From NCBI GenBank assembly GCA_001465935.1, contig LNKV01000009.1:744001-808000 (forward strand): a stretch of DNA of 64,000 bases. Direction: 5' to 3'. The translations under genes and the position numbers were made by a program. Of this stretch, positions 21,288-32,937 are shown piece after piece (positions within the stretch are counted from its first letter, which is position 1; each line of letters starts with the position of its first letter). The notes under the pieces were generated by a model. That model was not told the DNA's origin. It made no database searches and worked only from the letters and a program-made list of their open reading frames with translations. This stretch comes from Clarireedia homoeocarpa (lineage: Eukaryota; Ascomycota; Leotiomycetes; Helotiales; Rutstroemiaceae).

Positions 21288-24200
21288 ATGTCATCAATCC
21301 CTCCCCCGCCTCCGCCTGGATGGAGCTCTTCAGCAGCTCCATCTATACCTCTGGGCGCGCCACCGGGTGCTCCTCCTCCACCAGGTTATCGACCACCATC
21401 AGATCCTCAAGTCGCGAAGTTTGCACAGAAGAAGAAAGACTGGTTACGAACACAACGAAATCGATTCGGCGAAAAACGAAAAGGAGGATTCGTGGAAACT
21501 CAGAAAGCTGACATGCCCCCAGAGCATCTGCGAAAGATTGTGAAAGATATTGGAGATGTCTCTCAGAAGAAATTCAGTAGCGACAAGCGAAGTTACCTTG
21601 GTGCGCTGAAATTTATGCCACACGCAGTAATGAAGTTGCTGGAGAATATGCCGATGCCCTGGGAGTCTGCACGGGAGGTAAAGGTCCTGTACCATGTTAA
21701 TGGTTGCTTAACTTTGGTTAATGAGATTCCAAGAGTTATAGAGCCAGTCTTTCATGCGCAATGGGCAACTATGTGGATTTGCATGAGGCGAGAGAAGAGT
21801 GACAGAAGGCATTTCAAAAGAATGCGCTTTCCGCCGTTTGATGACGAGGAGCCGCCACTTTCATGGTCAGAGAACATTGAGGACGTTGAACCGCTAGAGC
21901 CTATTCAGTTAGAACTTCATGAAGATGAAGATAGTGCTGTTCTGGAATGGTTCTACGAAAATCGACCTCTTCTCGATACACCGCATGTTAATGGCCCGAG
22001 TTACAAAGAATGGAACCTCACATTACCGCAGATGGCAACATTATATCGATTAAGTCGACCATTACTTAGCGATATAGTCGATAAGAACTATTTCCACATG
22101 TTTGAACTAAAAAGTTTCCAGACAGCCAAGGCTCTGAATGTTGCCATACCAGGTGGCCCTCGGTTCGAGCCTTTGTATAAGGACGTCGATCCGAATGAAG
22201 AAGATTTTGGGGAGTTCAACGCCATAGATCGTATCATTTTCCGAGCACCCATTAGAACCGAATATCGTGTCGCCTTTCCGTTCTTATACAACTCTCTCCC
22301 TCGCAGTGTCAAACTGTCATGGTATTCACATCCACAGGTAGTCTATGTCCGCGCCGAGGACCCGAGCCTACCCGCATTTTACTTTGACCCTGTAATCAAC
22401 CCAATCTCTTCCCGGTCAGTTGCGCCAAAGAATATCACAATCAGCCACGAAGATGAGATTTTCGGGCCAGGAAACAATGAGGAGCCGGAAGAAGATGCTT
22501 TCCGACTTCCAGATGATGTTGAACCATTCCTTGACGACGAAGAGCTGTATACGAGTGAAACAGCTTCAGCTATCTCCCTGTGGTGGGCCCCATTTCCTTT
22601 TGATCGAAGATCTGGTCGAATGGTGCGAGCTCAGGATGTGCCCCTCATTAAGCAGTGGTATCTCGAGCATTGTCCGCAAGGACAACCTGTAAAGGTCAGA
22701 GTATCATACCAGAAGCTGCTGAAAACCTACGTTCTAAATGAGCTACACAAGAGAAAACCAAAGGCACAGAGCAAGCAGAGCTTGATGAAGTCATTGAAGC
22801 AAACGAAGTTCTTTCAACAAACCACGATCGATTGGGTTGAAGCTGGTCTTCAAGTCTGTCGACAAGGTTTTAATATGCTAAACCTCCTCATCCATCGCAA
22901 AAACCTGACATACCTACATCTCGATTACAACTTCAACCTAAAGCCTGTCAAGACGCTGACTACGAAGGAGCGCAAAAAATCTCGCTTTGGAAACGCGTTC
23001 CATCTCATGCGTGAGATCCTGAAAATGACAAAGTTAATTGTGGATGCTCAGGTTCAATATCGCTTGGGCAATATCGACGCCTTCCAGCTCGCAGACGGCA
23101 TTCTCTATGCTTTCAATCATGTCGGTCAGTTGACTGGAATGTATCGATATAAATACAAGTTAATGCACCAGATTCGTTCTTGCAAAGATCTGAAGCATTT
23201 GATCTATTATCGATTCAATTCAGGGCCCGTTGGCAAGGGACCCGGATGTGGTTTCTGGGCGCCTGCCTGGAGAGTTTGGCTCTTCTTCATGCGTGGTATT
23301 ATCCCACTTCTGGAGCGATGGCTGGGCAATCTTCTTTCGAGACAGTTTGAGGGGCGTCACAGCAAGGGTGTTGCGAAGACAGTCACAAAACAGCGTGTCG
23401 AATCGCACTTTGATTTGGAGCTGCGGGCATCGGTGATGGCCGATCTTATGGACATGATGCCGGAGGGTATCAAACAGAACAAGGTCAACACCGTTCTCCA
23501 GCATCTGTCAGAGGCATGGAGATGCTGGAAGAGTAACATCCCTTGGAAGGTTCCAGGGCTACCCGCACCTATTGAAAATATCATCCTTCGTTACGTCAAG
23601 AGCAAGGCGGATTGGTGGATCTCTGTGGCTCATTACAATCGAGAGCGTATCCGTCGTGGAGCCACTGTTGATAAGACCGTTGCGAAGAAGAATCTTGGTC
23701 GTCTTACTCGACTTTGGCTCAAGGCTGAACAGGAAAGACAGCACAATTATATGAAGGATGGCCCGTACGTATCATCAGAAGAGGCTGTAGCAATCTATAC
23801 AACTACCGTGCACTGGCTCGAATCTCGAAAATTCTCTCCCATTCCATTCCCTAGCGTTTCTTACAAGCATGACACCAAGATTTTAATCCTCGCCCTTGAG
23901 CGACTTCGAGAAGCCTATTCGGTCAAAGGCCGCCTAAACCAAAGCCAGCGTGAAGAGCTTGCTTTGATAGAGCAAGCCTACGACAGCCCCGGAACCACAC
24001 TTGAGAGAATCAAACGTTTCCTTCTGACACAGCGTGCTTTCAAAGAAGTCGGCATCGACATGAATGACAACTATAGCACTATCAATCCGGTATACGACAT
24101 TGAGCCTGTGGAGAAAATTAGTGATGCCTACCTCGATCAATATCTATGGTATCAAGCAGATCAACGCCATCTTTTCCCAGCTTGGATCAAGCCTTCAGAT

Positions 24201-27200
24201 TCGGAGGTTCCACCTTTGCTCACGTACAAATGGGCTCAAGGAATCAATAACCTTGATAAAGTATGGGAAACGGCAGACGGGGAGTGCAATGTTATGATCG
24301 AGACTCAGCTATCTAAGGTGTATGAGAAGATCGATTTGACTCTCCTCAATCGCTTGCTCCGCCTGATCATGGATCACAATCTTGCTGATTACATATCATC
24401 CAAGAACAACGTTCAGCTGACCTACAAGGACATGAACCACGTCAACAGCTACGGAATGATTAGGGGTCTCCAATTCTCAGCGTTTGTTTTCCAATACTAC
24501 GGACTTGTCCTCGATCTCTTACTCCTAGGACTTCAGCGTGCCAGTGAAATCGCAGGTCCTCCAGCAAGTCCCAATGACTTCCTTCAGTTCAGGGACCGCG
24601 AGACTGAGACGAGACATCCTATCCGATTGTACACAAGATATATTGATCGCATATGGGTATTTTTCCGGTTCACAGCCGATGAATCTCGGGATCTCATTCA
24701 GCGATTCCTTACCGAGCAACCTGATCCCAATTTCGAGAATGTCATTGGTTACAAGAATAAGAAGTGCTGGCCAAGAGACTCCCGCATGCGTCTCATGAGA
24801 CACGACGTTAATCTTGGTCGCGCCGTCTTCTGGGATTTGAAGAATCGTCTGCCAAGATCTGTTACTACAATTGAATGGGATGATACCTTTTCAAGTGTAT
24901 ACAGTAGGGACAATCCTAACCTTCTGTTCTCGATGTGCGGTTTCGAAGTCAGAATCCTGCCTAAGATTCGAAACCAGAATGACGAGTTCCCAGTCAAGGA
25001 CAGTGTATGGTCGCTGGTGGATAACACGAGTAAAGAGAGAACCGCACATGCATTTTTGCAGGTCACCGAAGAAGACATCGCAAAGTTCAACAATCGCATC
25101 CGACAGATTCTGATGTCATCTGGTTCAACTACATTTACGAAGATCGCCAACAAATGGAACACCACATTGATTGCGCTGTTTACATACTATCGTGAAGCTG
25201 CTGTTTCAACCGTCAACTTGTTAGACACCATTGTCAAGTGCGAGACAAAGATCCAGACTCGAGTTAAAATTGGTCTCAACTCCAAGATGCCTTCTCGATT
25301 CCCACCAGCCGTTTTCTACACACCCAAAGAGCTTGGTGGTCTCGGTATGATTTCCGGATCGCATATCCTCATCCCAACCAGCGACAAGAGATGGTCCAAG
25401 CAGACCGATACTGGTGTTACACATTATCGTGCAGGAATGACACATGACGAGGATACTCTTATTCCTAACATTTTCAGATATATTATACCTTGGGAGGCCG
25501 AGTTCATTGATTCTCAACGTGTGTGGACAGAATACTCTCAGAAGCGTCTAGAGGCGAACCAGCAAAATCGAAGACTCACTCTTGAAGATCTCGAAGACAG
25601 TTGGGATCGTGGTTTACCCCGTATCAACACGTTGTTCCAGAAAGACAGAAGCACTCTCAGTTTCGACAAAGGTTTCCGTGCCCGTACTGAGTTTAAGACA
25701 TATCAACTGATGAAGAGCAATCCCTTCTGGTGGACTAGTCAACGTCATGATGGAAAATTGTGGAATCTCAATGCTTATCGTACCGATGTTATCCAAGCGC
25801 TTGGTGGTGTGGAAACCATTCTCGAGCATACCTTGTTCAAAGCGACAGCTTTCCCCTCTTGGGAAGGTCTTTTCTGGGAGAAAGCTTGTCTTGCCAAGGG
25901 CACACAATTGCTGCGTTACGATGGCACCAAAGTTGCAGTCGAAGATGTCAAAGAAGGTGATCTTCTCCTTGGCCCAGACGGTGGACCTCGACGCGCTTTC
26001 AACCTTGTTCAAGGCAAGGAGCAGCTTTATCGCATCAAGATGGGTGGTCGCAAGGAGGACCTTGTTGTTACATCAAATCACATTCTGGTACTATATCGGA
26101 GCAGGCGATTTGGTAACAATTACGATGGGCGATCTGTTCAAGGGCATCAGCAGTGCTTTGAAGATACACTCGGTGACTTGCCCGTTCCAAGCTCCAACCC
26201 TGCAGACGCGACTCGACCAAACAATCTTGTCAAGTCTCGTCCAGATTTTCTGTCGGCGTTGAAGAGTGCCATCGCGTGGACGCTGCATGCTGAACGTGGT
26301 AGGCAGGGAGCGGTGACTATTCGGAACAGACTGAATGGCACGACCGGTATCATCTCTCGACCTGAATCTTACATCGTCAACATTCCGGTTGGGAAAAGAA
26401 GCAGAGCGGAATATGCCACTTTTGCCTGGGGTAATCGCGATCGCACAAACATCAAGGGCCACATTAATCATCCACCGATCTTCTTCGCAACAAAAGATGA
26501 AGCTTTCGCTGCCGCCGTTGCCAAGAGTCGCGAGATTCACGATCAAGACCAGACGACGCTGTCGAATCTCCGTGATCGTTTCCTTGTCAAGTCTGCCAAT
26601 GGACTGGGCGGAGAGCTCAGAATCGACAGTGGTCTTCCTAACATCTTTCTTCTCTGGAACAAAAATGGTTCTGGACTCAAAATTCTCGTGTATTGCTCTC
26701 GCGATTACAAGAAATATGGACGCAGCTATTCATTCCCAACGTTCCCGAGCTTGAACTCCAGTCAATCACAGAATGAGAACGACGAGACTGGCGATGATAC
26801 CGAAAGTGAAGATGAAGTTAAGCTCACAGATCGTGCCACTCAAGATGTATCTGCGACCGAGCGCTACGAAACGGTTCAGATGACAGCAGCTCAGTTTGCT
26901 GCTCTTGACTTCAAGGAGAGAAGCAAGTATCGACTCTTCCAATCTCCCGGCTTCGAACTACCTCACGAATCTGTGCCGATCAATCCCTACTTTCTCGGTC
27001 TTTGGTTAGGAGATGGTAATCGCCGATCTACAACTATCTACTCCAATCACGAAGCCGCCGTACGTGAATTCCTTGTCTCTCACGCTGCAGAAATTGATCT
27101 TCATCTTGTCTGGCATGGCCAGTTGGGCTACTCGACTATAGGCAAGACGTCCCTCGCCAATCGCCCTCTTCCATCTGCTGTCGAAGATAGCACTGAACGA

Positions 27201-30200
27201 CCATCCAGAAGATATTCACGGCAGACCATCATCAAGCAACGCCTCGCCGCTGGCTGGACATTCCAGTCAGATCGCAAGCCTGGCCAGGCTAGAGTGTGGA
27301 AATCGCCAGTACCGATTTCTGAACAAGCTCACAAGCATGGACTTAGTGAGAGTGCTACGAATTCTCCCCAACGTCGAGTGCGTCCATTCACGGTCACGGA
27401 CGACGTCGCTTCTCTCGTTGGTGGAATGGACGAGTTGACCTCATCACCTGTCCCTTCATCGTCACCGTCGATTGCCGCGCAATCAATACCTGAAGAGGCT
27501 CTTCCACAGCTCAGGTCTGATGCCGATTTCATGAACATAGTTGGCCAACCTGAAATCTCCGAAGAGCTAACGGATGAGGAAGATGAGGACGTCTACGATG
27601 ACTTCTTGGGCACATTCAGCGAGGATGAAGACGAAGAAGACTGGGACATCGATGCCGACGAAATCGACACTGTCAATTCTGAGAAAGGTGACACCTCGAG
27701 CGAAGATAACGCCGAAAACGATGGTCACAGTCGCAGAGTGCATCGGCTGCAGAGCGGTTGCAGAGCATACGGTGATTTGAACGAAGAAGAAGAAGAAGAC
27801 CTACTCACCCAGATCAACGAGGGCCATGATGGTGGCTCAAAAGTCAACACTCTCCTCCATGCTCTCGGCGACTTGAACCTGCTGTCGACCGCGCAGGGTG
27901 CAGAGACCGATAAGAAACACATCCCATCCATCTACATGAAGAACTCGCGGTCTGTACGCCTCGCCGTGCTTGCAGGTTTGATTGACACTGATGGATGGTA
28001 CGTGTATCCCGAGAACATGGTCGGCTTTGCACAGAGCGAGCGCTGGCATTCGGCGCTCTTTTGGGATGTGGTCTCATTGGCAAGATCACTGGGTTTTAGC
28101 GTCTGGACCAAACGACGCATGATGTGGAACTCAAATCGCACCGAGCGATTCCCTGCCCTCTTCGCTCAGATCTTCGGTAACGTGGCTGAGATTCCCTGCC
28201 TTCTCATGCGCAAGAAAAGAGCTGAGCGTATGATACCTCAAAGCCATAGCTTCATGATCAAAGACATTTCGCTTGAAAAGGACGCTGTCGAGTGGGCAGG
28301 CTTTCGTGTCGACAAAGATCAATTATACCTTCGTCATGACTACATTGTCCTTCACAACAGTGGATTCGAGGAGTCAATGAAGTTTAAGAAGTTGACAAAT
28401 GCTCAAAGATCCGGTCTCAACCAAATCCCGAACCGTCGATTCACACTGTGGTGGTAAGTGCATCTTTATTTTTTGATTGTTTGAGCTTTCGTTGCACATT
28501 GGCATCTTGATTTTCTGCTCTTCCGAATTCGGAGGGTTGTATGTTTGAATTTTTGCTGTACTTTCAATTCGTGAATTCTCGCCATTTCCGATGCAATGAT
28601 TCGAATGTGGAAGAATTCAAACATTACATCTATAAATTTCAGAAGACACAAGTAGTGTTCTTTCTGCCTTAAAACTGCCTATGTCAATACTTGCCTCAGG
28701 TTTGAACATTTAGGGCTCCCCGAATGTTCTGCATCTCAATGTCTATCTACATCTTAAACAATATACTCTTTTTGAACTCTACTAACTCACGATTCGCAGG
28801 TCACCCACTATTAACAGAGCGAATGTTTACGTTGGTTTCCAGGTTCAACTGGATCTTACTGGTATCTTCTTGCACGGAAAGATCCCCACTCTCAAAATCT
28901 CCCTTATCCAGATCTTCAGAGCACATCTATGGCAGAAGATTCACGAGTCGGTGGTTATGGATCTCTGTCAAGTGTTCGATCAGGAACTCGAGCAGCTCGG
29001 CATTGAGACCGTACAAAAGGAGACTATCCATCCCAGAAAGTCATACAAAATGAACAGTTCTTGCGCCGACATTCTTCTATTCGCCAGCCACAAGTGGAAC
29101 GTTACTCGCCCATCCATTTTATTTGATACCAAGGATGTTATTGAGGCCACGACTACCAACAAATTCTGGGTTGATGTTCAACTTCGTTACGGTGATTATG
29201 ATTCGCATGACATTGAACGTTATGTCCGTGCCAAATATCTCGATTACACCACCGACAGCATGAGTATCTATCCTTCAGCAACTGGTCTTATGATTGGCAT
29301 TGATTTGGCGTACAATCTTTACTCTGCCTACGGTCAATATTTCCCAGGTCTAAAGCAGTTAATACAACAGGCTATGGCGAAGATTATGAAGGCCAACCCT
29401 GCCCTTTATGTGCTACGCGAACGTATCAGAAAGGGTCTACAACTCTACGCTTCTGAAAGCAACCAGGAATTCTTGAATTCTCAGAATTACTCCGAGCTAT
29501 TCAGCAACCAGATCCAACTCTTCATTGATGATACCAACGTTTACCGTGTTACCATTCACAAGACCTTCGAGGGTAACTTGACTACCAAACCAATCAACGG
29601 AGCAATTTTTATCTTCAACCCTCGCACAGGACAACTCTTCTTGAAGATCATCCATACGAGTGTCTGGGCTGGACAGAAACGTTTAGGACAGTTGGCCAAA
29701 TGGAAGACAGCCGAAGAAGTTGCAGCACTTATCCGGTCACTGCCCATTGAAGAGCAACCGAAACAACTCATTGTTACTAGAAAAGGTCTTCTAGATCCTC
29801 TGGAGGTGCATCTGCTCGATTTCCCGAACATATCTATCCGTGCATCTGAGCTACAATTACCTTTCCAGGCCGCCATGAAGGTCGAAAAGCTTGGAGACAT
29901 GATTCTGCGTGCTACTGAGCCCCAAATGGTTTTGTTCAATCTTTACGATGAATGGCTGAAGTCTATCTCGTCTTACACCGCATTTTCTCGTCTAATTCTC
30001 ATTCTCCGTGCCCTTCACGTCAATCAGGATAAGACGAAATTACTGTTGCGACCTGACAAGACTGTGATTACACAAGAGCATCACATCTGGCCTACGCTGT
30101 CAGATGAGGACTGGATCAAGGTGGAGACGCAGTTACGTGATCTCATCCTCAATGATTATGGCAAAAAGAACAATGTCAATACCTCCAGTCTTACGAGCAG

Positions 30201-31197
30201 CGAAGTTCGAGACATCATCTTGGGTATGGAAATCAGTGCTCCATCTATGCAACGTCAACAGGCTGCCGAGATTGAGAAGCAACAGCAAGAGCAGCAACAG
30301 CTCACAGCAGTCACAACCAAAACTCAGAACGTTCATGGTGAGGATATCATTGTTACAACCACATCGCAGTTCGAACAGCAAACCTTTGCTTCCAAGACTG
30401 AGTGGAGAACAAGGGCTATCGCAACATCAAACTTGAGGACCCGTTCAAACAATATTTACATTTCTTCGGACGACATTAAGGAGGACGATCACTACACTTA
30501 TATTATGCCAAAGAACATCTTGAAGAGATTCGTAACCATCGCTGATCTTCGTGTTCAGGTAGCTGGTTATCTCTACGGATCATCGCCTCCTGACAATGAC
30601 CAGGTGAAGGACATTCGCTGCATTGTTATGATCCCTCAAATTGGTAGTACTCGTGATGTGCAGTTGCCTCATCAGTTACCACAGCATGAGTACCTCGATC
30701 AAATGGAGCCATTGGGAATCATTCACACTGTCTCTGGAAACGAACCACCATACATGACGGCTATGGATGTGACACAGCACGCTCGTTTGATGAGCGCGCA
30801 CAAGTCTTGGGACAAGAAGACAGTCACTATGACCGTCTCATTCACTCCGGGAAGTGTTTCGTTGGCTTCCTGGGCGCTTACACCACAAGGATATAAATGG
30901 GGAGCGGAGAATAAAGATCTTGGCAGTGACCAGCCACAAGGCTTCAGCACAAGCATGGGCGAAAAGTGCCAGCTTCTTCTCAGTGACAAGATTCGTGGTT
31001 ACTTCTTAGTACCTGAGATGAACACTTGGAATTACAGCTTCATGGGAAGCGCCTTTGGTAATTTGGAAAAGAAGCCCATACACGTGAAGATCGATACACC
31101 CTTGCCATTCTACAGCGAGCAACATCGTCCTCTACATTTCCAGAATTTCGCGGAGTTGGAGGACATATGGGTCGATCGTGAAGATACCTTTGCATAG
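21288..31197 (+). CDS. prp8: Pre-mRNA-splicing factor Prp8, interrupted by an intein
   Basis: Two exons, 21288-28453 and 28800-31197, encode a 3187-aa precursor: an 824-aa intein inside a 2363-aa host protein, the normal Prp8 length. The start MSSIPPPPPPGW is the family N-terminus; the frame is also open 15 codons upstream. The intron (346 nt, GTAAGT...CTAAC...CGCAG) splits the second Trp codon of FTLWW, and the join gives FTLWW-SPTINRANVYVGF. Prp8 is the U5 snRNP scaffold that holds the spliceosome's RNA active site. Recognisable parts include the Pro-rich N-terminus, the PRO8NT/PROCN region, the reverse-transcriptase-like and linker region, the RNase H-like domain, and a C-terminal Jab1/MPN domain (YIMPKNILKRFV, VAGYLYG, PLGIIHT) that regulates Brr2. 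The intein follows GLFWEKA, next to the part of Prp8 that lies close to the catalytic RNA. The host protein functions only after protein splicing. Confidence 0.97.
25887..28358 (+). mobile_element. Prp8 intein with LAGLIDADG homing endonuclease (824 aa)
   Basis: In-frame insertion between GLFWEKA and SGFEESMKF of Prp8. Splicing blocks: Cys1 in CLAKGTQLLRYDG (block A), VVTSNH with the T..H pair at 62-65 (block B), LYLRHDYIVLHN (blocks F/G) ending His823-Asn824, followed by Ser+1 of the host. Endonuclease: first LAGLIDADG-type helix YFLGLWLGDG (368-377, Asp376), a Lys/His motif KKHIPSIYM (676-684), and the near-canonical LAGLIDTDG (695-703, Asp702). All residues expected for splicing and for a two-motif DOD endonuclease are present, with no stop or frameshift. 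It occupies the site known for fungal Prp8 inteins (Cryptococcus, Aspergillus, Botrytis) and its length is near the long Botrytis-type alleles. Large extra segments lie at about 75-360 and 480-675, the latter highly acidic at 559-612. Codon use resembles the host gene. Confidence 0.96.
28454..28799 (+). other. prp8 spliceosomal intron, 95 nt downstream of the intein
   Basis: Donor GTAAGT, branch CTAACTC, acceptor CGCAG; 346 nt, long for this window. It is the only intron in prp8. No group I/II core, ORF or snoRNA box was recognised inside. It contains T-rich stretches and an EcoRI-like GAATTC three times, with no clear meaning. Confidence 0.85.
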
Positions 31198-31654
31198 AGT
31201 TTTCGTGGTGTACGTACACGGGGAGCACGGGGATATTCAAACCTGATGATTTGGGAGGGGCTAGGAATGGGTGGCTGAGATTTCAGCGTTGAATTGTATC
31301 AAATTTGAGTTTCTGGTTGTGGGGCGTTTGAGGCGGGCACGCACTGTAACAATGTAATCGTCTGTAGAAAACAAGAAATACCTAGTTATGAATGAAATGA
31401 TCACGAGAATAGTCTCGGAGACGTGGGTAACCTTCACTTACCGCTTCTTCTGTTCGACTTCATCTCACTCTCACCGTAAAAGTTTTATCTAATCCACTGT
31501 TACACAACAACACCCTCGCCCCTTTTGCTGTCGCATTTGGAACGTGCGAAGTGTCTGATCGGCGGCCGCACGATTTCCGTCATGGTATGGTCCACCAGGT
31601 CTGTGCAACGCGAAATGGAATTCGGATATGATGGTAAGTTTGGGTATGCACTGA

Positions 31655-31735
31655 CGAATGGAGTAAAATGGGATGGGGTGATGGGTGGATGGGGGGATGG
31701 GTGGATGAATGAATGGATGGGATGGATGGATGCCA
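31655..31735. repeat. GGAT/GGGT-rich microsatellite
   Basis: Irregular tandem GGATG, GGGTG and GAATG units (for example GGGTGGATGGGGGGATGGG) over about 80 nt, purine-rich on the plus strand. Confidence 0.85.
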
Positions 31736-32857
31736 TGCCTGCCCTGCATGCAAAAAATGGATTGCATAGTTACCGGCATGAAAAGGATCTGAAGATCCTA
31801 CGTCGGATGCTGCCATCATACATCATCATACGGGTATGTCAGATCTTAGAAATCAACGCCGCAGCAGCCACAGAGACATATTCATTTCTTGGGAAGGGGA
31901 GGGACTCGTTCAATGATATTGCATAGTTACGATGAGGCGTTCGTGAGGCTTTCCACGCCCCAAAATCGATTCCTGGTTTTGTTCTTGTTTGCTCGTTTTA
32001 GGGACCTGCAGCAAGAGTCCCTGGTGAATTCCAATCGATTTGTTAACAGTAAATGAAGGCTGTATGCAGGCCCCACCACCGTTTTTAATGCATACCTCAG
32101 GTAAAAGGCCTATTGATACTGTACAGTCAGTACTGTTTCTGCCAACAGAATGTAAGCATCATCGTGTGCGACCTCGTATGTGTGTATCTCGTATATCTTG
32201 TCTTGTAGGTATTGATCGCAAAGAGGAAGGAGAGGCTCCGAAGCTACTGTACTGTCTGAACCCATCTGCATCTGTACGCTTAAGTATCCATCCCACTTAA
32301 CGGAGTAGTGAGTGTATCAACAATCAATAAAGAAGATAAGAAAAGAGGATCTTCAAGCATATTAATGTGGTCCCCTTTACCATTCATGCTCTGCGGCTTT
32401 CCTCCGAACGAGCGAGCGGAAGGATTCTGGCAAAAGGTACGGAACAACCATGGAAACTATCAAAATGTTTCTAGAAGAATTGGTCCTTCCGGTGACCTAC
32501 TGTATTTCTACTGTATCCCGTGTCTTTCTTTTACCTACCCAAGTCAGTCTTCTCCTCGCACCCCTTCAATCCCATTGGCTTCGTTCTATTCCTTTTGTCT
32601 CCTTCCTCCGCTAGTTCAATACACTCGAATGTCACATGCGATATGCGACATGCAAATCTACATCCAGACCCGACAATGACTGCGGAACTACTGGTACAGT
32701 CCTGTACTTGGACTGTGCGGACAACATCATCCATCGTCTAATCGCGCGGGCCTACGACTCATGCTAGTAGGTAGCTCGAAAGAAAGTAGTCTTGTAGCGT
32801 ACGTGGATGCGCGTCGCTCTGCTTGGGACAGCACACCGTACCCCGTGCCCCGAACAT

Positions 32858-32937
32858 GGGAATGGGAATGGGAATGGGGATGCGAATGGGGATGGGGATG
32901 TGAATGTGGATGAGATGGATGTGGATGGGATGGATGT
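32858..32937. repeat. GGGAAT / GGGGAT / GTGGAT hexamer array
   Basis: Successive GGGAAT copies change into GGGGAT and then GTGGAT/GAT units over about 80 nt, an interrupted hexameric microsatellite in the spacer. Confidence 0.9.

Noticed and set aside
28454..28799. prp8 intron as a possible group I/II intron or snoRNA host
   Set aside because: Standard GTAAGT/CTAAC/CAG signals, no catalytic core motifs, and no TGATGA/CTGA boxes.
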